Source: SPCO01 sp964427285 (GTDB taxonomy: Bacteria > Chloroflexota > Limnocylindria > Limnocylindrales > CSP1-4). From it: a DNA stretch of 64,000 nt. The DNA is taken from contig CAYRTS010000004.1 of NCBI GenBank assembly GCA_964427285.1, positions 1-64,000 of the forward strand, written 5' to 3'. The position numbers and the translations under genes are program-made. The notes beneath the pieces are model-generated. The model was not told the DNA's origin, made no database searches, and saw only the letters and a program-made list of their open reading frames with translations. This document shows, piece after piece, positions 27,643 to 40,746 of this stretch. Each line of letters opens with the position of its first letter. The first letter of the stretch is position 1.

Positions 27643-28952
27643 GAAACGCGCTCCTCCAGGGCCGCGAGGACCATCTGTTCAGCATCGAGCAGGACCTGCA
27701 TCTCCGACCGAACGTCGAACTTGAGCCACTCCGCGTTGGCTTCCGGCGATCCGGCCCGCTCCGGCGCGGCCAGGAGGCGGGACCGGCCAACGTCGTCCGT
27801 GGCAAGGGCGTCCAATTCGGCGACCACTTCGGCCGCGAGGTCGCCACGCGACGCGTACGTGGACCGACCGAATTGCGGGGAGGTCTCGTTGATGACCCTG
27901 TCCCACCACAGGAATGGCTCTCGCCCCGCACTGAGGTCCTGCAGCTGCCCGAGCAACTCGTCCGCGCGCCCCTCCGAGTGGAACGAAGCGGCGAGCGGGC
28001 CTTCTCCACGCACGACTGCCTGCGCGACGATGTCGTGCCCGGCCGACGATCCAACGTCGTCCGTGACCCGCGCAAGGAGGTCGCCGGCGAGCGCGAGGAG
28101 ATCCTTGTGTGCCCCAGCGTCGGCCTCCACCCTCAGGAGGCGAATGCGATCGAGCACGACGAACTCGGGCTCCTGAACGACCCCGGCGCGCACTTCCACA
28201 ACGAGGACGCCCTTCGGCCCGAGCTCGGTTACGTCGGTGCTACGTCCCTGGATCGACCCCGGGAAGGCCGCCCACGGGTTGCGCTCGGCCACTACCCGTC
28301 GTTCCGGGATCCCACCGAGCGCCCAGTAGTCCACATTGACATGCTCGAATCGGGCGGAGAAGCTTGCCCGAGCGTCAATCGAGTCCGGCCCGGCTGGGAC
28401 CGGCAGGATGCCAACCTGGGCTCCCGGAGTTCGCTCGGTTCTAAATGATGCGACCGCCTCTGTGAAGTCCGCTGCCTTCGTCAGCGAGCGGCCGTGCACG
28501 ACGATGGCCGGATGGCCGTCTCGTTCGATGGTGGCGGTCGCGGTCCGGTCACCCGGAAACACGGTCACCGCCCGGTCATCCGGAAACACGGTCACCGTGG
28601 GAGGCAGATCATTGAGTCCGGGCCAGGCGCCACGAGGATCGTCCGGGCCGAGGGCCATGAAGACTGGAATACCGGCGTCGCCGAGTCGCTGCATCGCCTG
28701 ATCGACGTGATGCCGACTACGAACGTCAGGTACCCGGCGGCCGTAGATCCCGCCCGCGATCGCAACGAACGCCGCGTCCCGGGCGATCGCGAGCTCCACA
28801 AGGCGGTCCAGCGCCTGGATCGGGGCATCGCGAACGGCGGCAGCCACCGGCGACGGGAGACGTCGCAGGCCGGTCGTCGCAAGGTCCAGCCGGAGATCTG
28901 CCGCGTGGATGAATGAGATTCCAGGACTCGTCCTGATCTTGGAATCAGGCAA
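27639..28952 (-). CDS. YhaO/Mre11-like protein with degenerate metal site
   Basis: A 437-residue member of the YhaO calcineurin-like phosphoesterase family by alignment along its length (SFIHAADLRLD, AFVAIAGGIYG, DYWALGGIPERRVV, then the C-terminal domain). The nuclease motifs are changed: DLH is DLR (about residue 21), GDLYD is GGIYG (67-71), GNHD is GPDD (102-105), LLHT is ILPV (182-185) and GHIH is GGIP (213-216). Only the first aspartate is left, so metal-dependent nuclease activity is unlikely. The frame is otherwise open and full length. The TTG at 28952 is chosen because GGAGAGA lies just before it and the family N-terminus follows soon; the open frame runs to 29096. Probably a structural partner of the ATPase. 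Confidence 0.85.
   Translation of the reverse strand: MPDSKIRTSPGISFIHAADLRLDLATTGLRRLPSPVAAAVRDAPIQALDRLVELAIARDAAFVAIAGGIYGRRVPDVRSRHHVDQAMQRLGDAGIPVFMALGPDDPRGAWPGLNDLPPTVTVFPDDRAVTVFPGDRTATATIERDGHPAIVVHGRSLTKAADFTEAVASFRTERTPGAQVGILPVPAGPDSIDARASFSARFEHVNVDYWALGGIPERRVVAERNPWAAFPGSIQGRSTDVTELGPKGVLVVEVRAGVVQEPEFVVLDRIRLLRVEADAGAHKDLLALAGDLLARVTDDVGSSAGHDIVAQAVVRGEGPLAASFHSEGRADELLGQLQDLSAGREPFLWWDRVINETSPQFGRSTYASRGDLAAEVVAELDALATDDVGRSRLLAAPERAGSPEANAEWLKFDVRSEMQVLLDAEQMVLAALEERVS
28545..28598 (-). repeat. 27-bp tandem duplication inside the YhaO-like gene
   Basis: Two 27-base units (28545-28571 and 28572-28598) differ at two positions. In protein they read VTVFPDDRA and VTVFPGDRT, an in-frame nine-residue duplication in the degenerate phosphoesterase domain. 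Confidence 0.85.
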
Positions 28953-28998
28953 GGATCTCTCCGTCTTGGCCGACCCAGGCTGCGCAGGGTCCCCACCT

Positions 28999-29109
28999 AT
29001 CGTACCGGGTCGGCGCGATCCCGACGGAGTCGACTTCCTGGTCTCGCGGTGGTGCGCTTGTCCGTGCCTCGCTGCGCAGCGGCCGCTTGCTCGCAACGTT
29101 CGCTACGAT
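28999..29109. promoter_or_regulatory. Divergent promoter region between the YhaO-like gene and pth
   Basis: This intergenic region carries TACGAT on the minus strand (28999-29004) and TACGAT on the plus strand (29104-29109). They could be -10 boxes for the yhaO/yhaN operon and for pth-mfd, with leaders of about 40 and 95 bases. The -35 regions are poor. No RNA gene was seen here. Confidence 0.35.
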
Positions 29110-29213
29110 CAGCCCAACAGCCAACCTCGCGTAGGACGGGCTGCAATGCGCTGTCTGTCGGCCCCACGTGTCCGTGATGCGTCAGGGACGCGGCCAGCGT
29201 GGGGAGGAACTTG

Positions 29214-29899
29214 GTGAAGCTCGTGGTCGGCCTGGGAAATCCCGGGTCGCAGTACGCCCGGACGCGCCACAACGTCGGCTGGCTGGCGATCGATCGCGTG
29301 TCGGACCGTGCCGGTTGGGCTGGGCGTGGCCGCCAGCGCGACGCTTCGAGCGTCGTGATGGGCCGCTATCGAAGCCTGGACCTCACCCTCGTGAAGCCTC
29401 TCACGTTCATGAACGATTCGGGCGTGGCGGTGCGCAAGGTCCTGGCCCGCGAGCACGCGCCGCTCTCTGACCTGCTCGTCGTGGCGGACGACTTTGCCCT
29501 GCCGTTTGGCAAGCTTCGCTTCAGGGAGGGTGGCAGCCACGGCGGACACAACGGGTTGCGCTCGATCATCGACGAGCTCGGTACGGAGAAGTTCAGCCGC
29601 CTGCGCGTCGGGATCGGCGAGCCCGGCCAGGGCGCCATCGATCATGTCCTGTCCATGTTCGCGCCCGACGAATCGGCCAGGCTGAACGAACTGCTTGACG
29701 TCGTCGCCGACGCGGTCGAGGCCTGGGCGCGCGAGGGGACGAGCAAGGCATCGAATCACTACAACAAGTTCGAGCTTCGACCGGCCGACGCCACACGCAC
29801 CGCGTTGCCTGGGGAGGTGGACGGCCCGCCCGACGCCGCCGGGATCCGGAGGACGCGCACGGGTTGGCGCCGGATCCTCCCCGGGAAGACCGAGGACTG

Positions 29900-29900
<1 letters not shown>
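29214..29900 (+). CDS. pth: Peptidyl-tRNA hydrolase
   Basis: Releases tRNA from peptidyl-tRNA that dropped off the ribosome. It has 228 residues. KLVVGLGNPGSQYARTRHN holds the active-site histidine, and KPLTFMNDSG, DDFALPFG and GGHNGLRSI are the other family blocks. The GTG at 29214 is chosen because GGGGAGG lies seven bases before it and the family begins MKLVVGLGNPG; a GTG at 29199 lies inside that binding site. The C-terminus has an extra basic tail of about 30 residues. The mfd start shares one base with its stop; pth-mfd order is common. Confidence 0.95.
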
Positions 29901-33774
<3,874 letters not shown>

Positions 33775-33778
<4 letters not shown>

Positions 33779-35238
33779 CCGCCGACCTCCGCCCGACCCG
33801 CGAGGAGGGATTGCTCTCAGCGCGCAATCGGGCACTCACGATCGGGCTCGTGCTCACGATCACCCTGGTCGCTTTCGAGGCGCTTGCGATCTCGACGGTC
33901 ATGCCGATCGTGGCGCGCGACCTCGGCCGCCTTGACCTGTACGGCTGGGTGTTCACCTCGTTCATGCTCGGGTCGTTGATCGGGATCGTGCTGGCCGGCG
34001 GCCTCATCGACCGGCGCGGGCTTGCTGTCCCGTTCAGCCTCGGCCTCGCCCTGTTCGCCGTCGGCCTGGCTGCAGGCGGGCTCGCCCCATCGATGGAGGT
34101 GCTGGTCCTCGCCCGCTTCCTGCAGGGTCTCGGCGCCGGAACGATCCCGCCCATCGCGTACGTGGCCATCGGCCGGCGCCTGACAGAGCGGCAGCGCCCC
34201 AGGATGTTCGCGATGCTCTCGACCGCCTGGGTTCTCCCTGGAGTCCTCGGCCCGGTCATTGCCGGGTTCGTTGGCGAGTTTTTCGGCTGGCGCGCCGTCT
34301 TCCTCGGGCTGCTGCCGCTGATCGGGCTGGCAGCGCTGATCGCCTTCCCCGAGGTCGCCCGGATCGATGCGGCACCGTCGGCGGACGCCGATGCGGCCGA
34401 GCACGTGGCCGCCGCCTCCCTGCGGCGTCGGCTGCCGCTCGCCGTGCTCGTCGCGGTTGGGACGGGGTTGATCCTGACCGGCCTCGGGACCGGGAATACG
34501 ACGCTGGCGGTGAGCCTCGTGGTCGTCGGTGCGCTGCTCGGGCTGCCGGCGCTGCAACGGTTGACCCCGCGGGGCACGCTCCGCGCGGCCCGTGGCCTCC
34601 CAACGGCCGTCCTCCTGCGCGGTGTTGCGACCTTCGCGTTCTTTGGCGTGGATGCCTACGTCGCGCTGACCCTGGTCGAGTGGCGCGGTCTGTCCGTGAT
34701 CGAGGCGGGCATCAGCCTGACCGCGGCCACCATCACCTGGACGACCGGTTCGTGGGTCCAGGCTCGTCTCTCCCACCAGGTGGCGCCGGAACGGTTCATC
34801 ACGCTGGGGCTCGCGGTCGTGGCTGCGGGCCTGGCAGCATTCGGCCTCGTCCTGAACCCACTGGTCCCGACCTGGCTGGCCGTTCCGGCCATCGGCCTGG
34901 CGGGTCTGGGGATGGGCTTTGCCTATTCCCCGATGACCCTGATCGTGCTCAAGGTCGCGGCACCGGGCGAGCAGGGGTCCGCATCGTCGGCGTTGTCATT
35001 GACCGATTCGCTGGGCACGGCCCTTGGCACCGGGCTGACCGGAGCCCTGGTGGCCGCAGCTGTCCGTGGAGGGACCGACCCGGCCGCCGGGCTGGCCGTC
35101 GGCTTCGCGCTCGCCGCCGGCATGGCCATGGTGGGCGTGGCGTTGAGCGTGCGACTTCGGACGGGCAGTCCAGCCCGCACCCCGACGGCGGCCAACAGCC
35201 CGACGGCGGCAGGCAGCCCGACACGCGGCCTGCGTTAG
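33775..35238 (+). CDS. MFS transporter, drug-efflux (DHA) type
   Basis: A 487-residue membrane protein with twelve or more hydrophobic segments. The first helix ends FEALAISTVMPIVARDLG, a sequence typical of DHA2-like multidrug exporters, followed by motif A-like LAGGLIDRRG and the GAGTIPPIAYVAIG and WVLPGVLGPVIAGF (antiporter motif C-like) blocks. The C-terminus is a short repeat-like tail (TPTAANSPTAAGSPT). The GTG overlaps the mfd stop by four bases. The substrate is unknown. Confidence 0.88.
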
Positions 35239-35320
35239 ACTTCGCCACGGTCGCCACGACGCTCTGCGGCCAGGCCACGGCCGTCCTCGCCCAGCTCGAT
35301 CCATGGGAGGTCCACCGCCG

Positions 35321-35842
35321 ATGTCATCCGAGGAGCTCCGCGCGAAGATTCGCGAGGTCCCGGACTTTCCAAAGCCCGGCATCCTCTTCTACGACATCAC
35401 CACGCTGCTCAAGGACCCAGCCGCCTACAAGGAGTCGATCGATCTCATGCTTGCGCCGTACGCCGGCGAGCACATCGACATCGTGGTGGGCATGGAGTCG
35501 CGCGGCTTCATCTTCAGTGCCCCGATGGCCTATCAGCTCGGTGCCGGGCTGGTGCCAGTGCGCAAGCTCGGCAAACTCCCGGCGGAGACGATTAGCGTCG
35601 AGTACGCGCTCGAGTACGGCTCCAATACGCTCGAGGTCCACCGCGACGCCATCGGGGCGGGGCAGAAGGTCCTCGTCGTGGACGACCTCCTGGCGACCGG
35701 CGGCACCGTGCACGGCACAATCGAACTCGTCGAACGCCTCAAGGGCGAGGTCGTCGGCCTCGCCTTCCTGGTCGAGCTGGAGTTCCTCAATGGGCGCGAT
35801 CGGCTCGATGGCCGGCGCGTCACGAGCGTCGTCAAGTATTGA
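35321..35842 (+). CDS. apt: Adenine phosphoribosyltransferase
   Basis: Converts adenine and PRPP to AMP. The 173-residue protein starts MSSEELRAKIREVPDFPKPG (typical) and has GMESRGFIF, RKLGKLP and the PRPP-binding loop VLVVDDLLATGGT (about residue 115). The ATG at 35321 follows GGGAGG by ten bases; an ATG at 35303 would include that site. A possible -10 (TAGACT, 35236-35241) overlaps the stop of the MFS gene. With mtnA and ahcY downstream, its adenine probably comes partly from methylthioadenosine and SAM breakdown. Confidence 0.96.
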   Translation: MSSEELRAKIREVPDFPKPGILFYDITTLLKDPAAYKESIDLMLAPYAGEHIDIVVGMESRGFIFSAPMAYQLGAGLVPVRKLGKLPAETISVEYALEYGSNTLEVHRDAIGAGQKVLVVDDLLATGGTVHGTIELVERLKGEVVGLAFLVELEFLNGRDRLDGRRVTSVVKY

Positions 35843-35867
35843 CAGCCAGTCGGCCGAGGCCAGGGCG

Positions 35868-37283
35868 TTGACCGATCCAGCCGATGCCCCATCGGCCAAC
35901 GGCACGACGACGCCACCCACCGAAGCGGGCGCCTCAAAACCGCTGGAGGCCGACCTTGGCCGAAGACGATTCTTTCGAGCGTTCGCAGGCGAGCTGATCC
36001 ATACGGCCGCCACGGTGGCCGGCGCGGCGCAGGTCCTGCAGCGCGCTTCGGCCGAGGCAGCCAGCGCGATCCTTGATCCCGCGTCGGTCGCCCTGCCGAT
36101 GGATGGCGGGTCCGGGGACCCTTCCATGGGCGGCTCCGGGGGTGCGTCCCGGGCCGCGTCCGCGCCGACCGGATTTCGGACCGCCTTTCGCGAGGAGGAT
36201 GGCGTCCTGATCCTGATCGATCAGCGCCGGCTGCCCGACGCCCTGGTCGAATACCCGTGCCGATCGGCCGGCGAGGTGGCCTTCGCGATCCGCGAGATGA
36301 TCGTTCGAGGGGCGCCGGCCATCGGGCAGGCGGCAGCCATCGGTCTGGCCTTCTCGTCCGATCGATTGCGGACCTCCCGTCCGTACGCCCGACGGGCGAC
36401 GTTGCGCGGCTCGGCCAACGCCTTGATCAATGCGAGACCAACGGCGGTCAACCTGCGCTGGGCGGTGGAGCGCGTGATGGCCCGCTTCACGGAGATCGGC
36501 GAGCTGTCCGAGGACGGTGATGCGATCGCCGACGCCATGCGCGCGGAGACGGACGCCATCGTCATGGAGGCGACCACGGACCACGGTCGACTGGCCGCCT
36601 TCGGGCTGGATGTGCTGCCGACGCCGGATGGGCGGCCCGTGCGGATCCTGACCCACTGCAACACGGGACCGCTCGCCTGCGGCCAGTTCGGGACCGCACT
36701 GGGCGTGGTCCAGGCGGCCCATCACGCCGCCCGCCCGATCCATGTCTGGGTCGATGAAACCCGCCCGTATCTCCAGGGCGCCCGGCTGACTGCCTGGGAA
36801 CTTGCCCAGGCCGGCGTACCGCACACGCTGATCCCCGACGTCGCGGCCGGACACCTGATGGCCCAGGGCGAGGTCGACGTGATCCTGGTCGGGGCGGATC
36901 GCGTGGCAGCGAATGGCGACACGGCCAACAAGGTGGGGACCTACACGCTTGCCGTCCTGGCGGCCCGCCACGATATCCCGTTCCTGGTCTGCGCCCCGAC
37001 CAGTTCGGTGGACCTGGCCACCCCGAATGGCGCGGCCATCGTGATCGAGGAGCGCAAGGCGATCGAGGTGCTGGAGTTTCGAGGGGTGCGGATCGCACCA
37101 CCCGGGACGGAAGTCCGCAACCCTGCGTTCGACGTAACCCCGGCCGAGTTGATCAGCGGAATCGTCACCGAAGAGGGCGTGCTCCGCGGTCCGTACGAGG
37201 CGGGTCTGGCCGACGCCACGGAGCGGTCGCAGGCGCGCCGGGCGGCCGCCCGCGAGGCCGGGGCCCTCGGTCTGGCGCGATGA
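35868..37283 (+). CDS. mtnA: Methylthioribose-1-phosphate isomerase with N-terminal extension
   Basis: Isomerises 5-methylthioribose-1-phosphate to methylthioribulose-1-phosphate in methionine salvage. The core (from about residue 103) is complete: REMIVRGAPAIGQAAA, THCNTGPLACGQFGTALGV with the catalytic cysteine, VGADRVAANGDTANKVGTY with the catalytic aspartate, and NPAFDVTP. About 100 extra N-terminal residues precede it and include GRRRFFRAFAGELIHTAA, followed by AATVAGAAQVLQ. The TTG at 35868 is the most upstream normal start after apt; in-frame ATGs at 36099 or 36126 would remove most of the extension. No mtnP or mtnK is in the window. Confidence 0.88.
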   Translation: MTDPADAPSANGTTTPPTEAGASKPLEADLGRRRFFRAFAGELIHTAATVAGAAQVLQRASAEAASAILDPASVALPMDGGSGDPSMGGSGGASRAASAPTGFRTAFREEDGVLILIDQRRLPDALVEYPCRSAGEVAFAIREMIVRGAPAIGQAAAIGLAFSSDRLRTSRPYARRATLRGSANALINARPTAVNLRWAVERVMARFTEIGELSEDGDAIADAMRAETDAIVMEATTDHGRLAAFGLDVLPTPDGRPVRILTHCNTGPLACGQFGTALGVVQAAHHAARPIHVWVDETRPYLQGARLTAWELAQAGVPHTLIPDVAAGHLMAQGEVDVILVGADRVAANGDTANKVGTYTLAVLAARHDIPFLVCAPTSSVDLATPNGAAIVIEERKAIEVLEFRGVRIAPPGTEVRNPAFDVTPAELISGIVTEEGVLRGPYEAGLADATERSQARRAAAREAGALGLAR

Positions 37284-37314
37284 GGTCTTCCTCGAGCGTC
37301 GGGACGGGCGGCTG

Positions 37315-38181
37315 ATGGCGTCGATTGCGCTCCGTCGTCGCGACTCGATCGTCGCCCGCTCCACCACGGACCGCTCCCTGCTCAGGGCGTTCCTCGAGAG
37401 CGATCGGCTCTACGCGGCGTACGCGATCTGCGACCTCGAGGAGCGCGAATTCAATCGGACGCGCTGGGGGCTCGCCCGCGACGGCGACACACCCGTCGCG
37501 GTCGTCCTCGAATACAACGGTCCGACGCCGCAACCGCTGTTCGTGATGGGTCGCCGGGACGGCATCGAGGCCGTGTTGCGCGACGTGATCCATCCTCGCC
37601 TCGCCTATGTCGCCGTCCCATCCGACACCCTACCCGCGATCGAGACGGTCTATCGGGTCGATCCCGGGCCGGAGATGGTCCGGATGTGGGTCGACCGGAC
37701 CCGCTTCCGACCCTATCCGGCGACCGTGGAGCGGCTCCTCCCAAGCGAGATCGGTGACCTGAACCGGCTCTACCAGCTCGGGTTTGCGTCGTGGCTCCCG
37801 CCGGCAACCGTGGCCGAGGGTGTCTACTACGGCATGCGCGTCAATGGCCAGCTCATCGCCGCGGCGGGGACCCATGTCGTGAGCCGGACCGCGCGGCTGG
37901 CGGTGGTCGGCAACGTCCTGACCAAGCCGGACTACCGCGGCCGCGGGTTCGCCACGGCCGTGACCGGCGCCGTGACCGCCGAATTGCTGCGCGACTGCGA
38001 CCAGGTCGCCCTCAACGTTCGCGCCGACAACCCGCCCGCGCTCAACGCCTACCGACGCCTCGGCTACACGGAGCACCTGCGCTTTGAGGAGCGCCTCGTC
38101 CATCGACTTGGTTCACCATGGCCATCCATCAGCGCGCCACTGCGGCGCTGGTTCGCGCGCAAGGAGATCGACGCTCGATGA
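37315..38181 (+). CDS. GNAT-family N-acetyltransferase
   Basis: A 288-residue protein whose second half is a GNAT domain: GNVLTKPDYRGRGFATAVTG (acetyl-CoA binding, about residues 200-220) and NVRADNPPALNAYRRLGY near the C-terminus. The first half resembles a degenerate GNAT repeat. The substrate is unknown. The ATG at 37315 is 31 bases after mtnA; an 11-codon frame bridges the gap (37280-37315, ATGA and TGATG junctions) and may be chance. Its stop overlaps the ahcY start. Confidence 0.87.
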   Translation: MASIALRRRDSIVARSTTDRSLLRAFLESDRLYAAYAICDLEEREFNRTRWGLARDGDTPVAVVLEYNGPTPQPLFVMGRRDGIEAVLRDVIHPRLAYVAVPSDTLPAIETVYRVDPGPEMVRMWVDRTRFRPYPATVERLLPSEIGDLNRLYQLGFASWLPPATVAEGVYYGMRVNGQLIAAAGTHVVSRTARLAVVGNVLTKPDYRGRGFATAVTGAVTAELLRDCDQVALNVRADNPPALNAYRRLGYTEHLRFEERLVHRLGSPWPSISAPLRRWFARKEIDAR

Positions 38182-39455
38182 GCACCACGACGAACCCGCC
38201 GGCCCACGACGTCACCAATCTCGGCCTCGCGGCCGAGGGCGTCCGCCGGATCGAATGGGCCGAGCGCGAGATGCCCGTGCTGCGCCTGATCCGCGAGCGC
38301 TTCGAGCGCGAGCAGCCCCTGGCGGGTCTGCGGATCGGGGCCTGCCTGCACGTGACCACCGAGACGGCCAACCTCATGCGGACGCTCAAGGCGGGTGGAG
38401 CGGACGTCGTCCTTGCGGCGAGCAACCCACTATCGACCAAGGATGACGTGGCGGCGGCGCTCGTGGCCGTCTACGGGATCGCCACCTACGCCCGCCGCGG
38501 CGAGGGCCGCGACACCTATTACGCCCACCTCAACGCGGTCGCGGACACGCACCCCCAACTGACGATGGATGACGGCTGCGACCTTGTGTCGCTCCTGCAC
38601 ACTTCGCGTCCGAGCCAGGTCGCGGAGGTCCTGGCCGGCACGGAGGAGACCACCACCGGGGTGATCCGCCTGCGCGCCATGGCTGCGGACGGTGCCCTGG
38701 GTTTTCCGGTCATCGCGGTCAACGAGGCCCAGACCAAGCATCTGTTCGACAACCGCTACGGGACGGGCCAGAGCACCCTCGACGGAATCCTGCGCGCGAC
38801 CAACATCCTGATCGCCGGGCGCCAGGTGGTGGTTGCCGGGTATGGCTGGGTGGGCAAGGGGATCGCCGCGCGGATGGCCGGCCACGGCGCCCATGTCGCG
38901 GTGATCGAGGTCGATCCGGTCCGGGCGCTTGAGGCGCTGATGGACGGTTACCAGGTCAAGACCGTCGGCGACGCAGCCGCCTGGGGCGAGTTGTTCATCA
39001 CCGCCACGGGTAACGTCAACGTCTTCCGCCGCGAGCACTTCGCGGTGATGCGCGACGGGGCGATCATGGCCAACTCGGGCCACTTCGACGCCGAATTGGA
39101 CCTCACCGCGCTGCGAGCGATGGCCGAGGGCCACGTCCGGGACGTCCGCGAGAACGTCCAGGAATTCGACCTTGGCGGCAAGCGCCTGAACCTGATCGCG
39201 GAGGGCCGCCTGGTCAATCTCGGCGCCGCCGAGGGCCACCCGGCCGCGGTGATGGACATGAGTTTCGCCAACCAGGCCCTGTCGGCGGAATACGTGGCGC
39301 TGCATCACGCCGAGCTGGAACCCCGGGTCTACATCGTCCCGGAGGCGATCGATGCCGAGGTCGCCCGACTGAAGCTGGCCGCCTTGGGCATCACCCTCGA
39401 CGCGATGACGGAGGAGCAGGCCGCCTACGTGTCATCGTGGCAGCACGGGACCTGA
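38178..39455 (+). CDS. ahcY: Adenosylhomocysteinase
   Basis: NAD-dependent enzyme that splits S-adenosylhomocysteine to adenosine and homocysteine. At 425 residues it is the short form, without the insert of eukaryotic-type enzymes. It has the HVTTETANLMRTLKAGGA substrate block, DDGCDLVSLLH, the NAD-binding VVAGYGWVGKGIAARMAG (about residue 215) and ATGNVNVF. The ATG at 38178 overlaps the GNAT stop. It shares a SAM-cycle cluster with mtnA and metK. Confidence 0.95.
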   Translation: MSTTTNPPAHDVTNLGLAAEGVRRIEWAEREMPVLRLIRERFEREQPLAGLRIGACLHVTTETANLMRTLKAGGADVVLAASNPLSTKDDVAAALVAVYGIATYARRGEGRDTYYAHLNAVADTHPQLTMDDGCDLVSLLHTSRPSQVAEVLAGTEETTTGVIRLRAMAADGALGFPVIAVNEAQTKHLFDNRYGTGQSTLDGILRATNILIAGRQVVVAGYGWVGKGIAARMAGHGAHVAVIEVDPVRALEALMDGYQVKTVGDAAAWGELFITATGNVNVFRREHFAVMRDGAIMANSGHFDAELDLTALRAMAEGHVRDVRENVQEFDLGGKRLNLIAEGRLVNLGAAEGHPAAVMDMSFANQALSAEYVALHHAELEPRVYIVPEAIDAEVARLKLAALGITLDAMTEEQAAYVSSWQHGT

Positions 39456-39512
39456 GCGCCCCGGCACCTGAACCGGACCAACGGGTCATCCGGGGCCCCG
39501 TGCGAGCCATGC

Positions 39513-39518
39513 TAGGCT
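39513..39518 (+). promoter_or_regulatory. Candidate -10 box (TAGGCT) for metK
   Basis: TAGGCT ends seven bases before the metK ATG, which fits a leaderless mRNA. No SAM riboswitch was seen in the 70 bases between ahcY and metK. Confidence 0.45.
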
Positions 39519-39525
39519 CCGCGCC

Positions 39526-40743
39526 ATGAGCATCGTCGACGCCGCCCACTACCTGTTCACCTCGGAGTCGGTCACCGAGGGTCACCCGGACAAGCTGTGT
39601 GACCAGGTCTCCGATGCCATCCTCGACGCCATCATTCGCCTGGACCCCTGGGCGCGCGTTGCGTGCGAGGCGGCCACGACCACCGGTCTCGTGGTGGTCC
39701 TTGGGGAGATCTCGACCAATACGTACGTGGATCTCCAGGCCGTCGTGCGCGAGACCGTGCGCGACATCGGTTACACCCGGGCCGACTACGGGTTTGATTA
39801 CCTGACCTGCGGAACGCTCGTCTCGGTCAAGGAGCAGTCCCCGGACATTGCCCAGGGCGTCAACTCCGCGCTCGAGGTCCGCGACGACGCAGCTCCCGCC
39901 TATGAGCTCGGCGCTGGCGACCAGGGCATGATGTTCGGGTTCGCCTGCCGCGAGACCCCGGAGCTGATGCCCCTGCCGATCGCCCTGGCGCATCGCATGG
40001 CGCGCCGGCTGGCCGAGGTCCGCAAGTCCGGCCAGTTGCCGTATCTGCGCCCCGATGGCAAGACCCAGGTGACCGTCGAGTACGAGCGCGGCGTCGCAAA
40101 GCGCGTCCGAACCGTGGTCGTGTCAGCCCAGCACGACCCGGATGTGCGAATCGAACGTCTACGCTCAGAGATCGTCGAGACGGTCATCCGACCGTCCATC
40201 CCGGCGGAGTTGCGCGAGACGGACCCGATCATGCATGTCAACCCGACCGGGCGGTTCGTGACAGGCGGCCCGATGGGCGATGCCGGCCTGACGGGGCGCA
40301 AGATCATCGTCGACAGTTACGGCGGGATGGCACGCCACGGTGGCGGCGCCTTCTCAGGCAAGGACCCGACCAAGGTGGATCGCTCGGCGGCCTACGCCGC
40401 GCGGTGGGTGGCCAAGAACGTGGTAGCCGCCGGGCTCGCTGACCGCTTCGAGGTGGAGGTCGCCTACGGCATCGGGATCGCGCGGCCGATCAGCTTCTCC
40501 GTGGACTCGTTCGGCACCGGGCGGATCGACGACGCCGCGATCCAGGCACTGATCGAGCGCCACTTCGACCTGCGCCCGGCATCGATCATCGCGGCGCTCG
40601 ACCTGCGCAAGCCGATCTACCAGCAGACCGCCGCCTATGGGCATTTCGGGCGTCCCGACCTCGACCTGCCGTGGGAGCGCACGGACAAGGCGGCGCTCCT
40701 GGCCTCCGAGGCAGGACTGCCGGAGCCGGTGCCAGTCGGCTAG
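39526..40743 (+). CDS. metK: S-adenosylmethionine synthetase
   Basis: Makes SAM from methionine and ATP. The 405-residue protein has EGHPDKLCDQVSDAILDAI at the N-terminus, the hexapeptide GAGDQGMMFG (about residue 125), GGGAFSGKDPTKVDRSAAY (about 285) and the C-terminal GRPDLDLPWERTD. The stop is only three bases from the convergent potC stop, so no room is left for a terminator between them. Confidence 0.97.
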   Translation: MSIVDAAHYLFTSESVTEGHPDKLCDQVSDAILDAIIRLDPWARVACEAATTTGLVVVLGEISTNTYVDLQAVVRETVRDIGYTRADYGFDYLTCGTLVSVKEQSPDIAQGVNSALEVRDDAAPAYELGAGDQGMMFGFACRETPELMPLPIALAHRMARRLAEVRKSGQLPYLRPDGKTQVTVEYERGVAKRVRTVVVSAQHDPDVRIERLRSEIVETVIRPSIPAELRETDPIMHVNPTGRFVTGGPMGDAGLTGRKIIVDSYGGMARHGGGAFSGKDPTKVDRSAAYAARWVAKNVVAAGLADRFEVEVAYGIGIARPISFSVDSFGTGRIDDAAIQALIERHFDLRPASIIAALDLRKPIYQQTAAYGHFGRPDLDLPWERTDKAALLASEAGLPEPVPVG

Positions 40744-40746
40744 TCG

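Noticed and set aside
34680..35867. Upstream part of the open frame that leads into mtnA
   Set aside because: It overlaps the MFS and apt genes in another frame and has Arg/Ser/Pro-rich shadow sequence. Only the part from about 35868 belongs to mtnA.
37280..37315. Eleven-codon frame between mtnA and the GNAT gene
   Set aside because: It overlaps both neighbours, but its short Ser/Gly sequence gives no evidence beyond position. Noted only with the GNAT.
39456..39525. SAM riboswitch before metK
   Set aside because: The 70-base gap is too short for a SAM aptamer and lacks its conserved core; a leaderless start is more likely.
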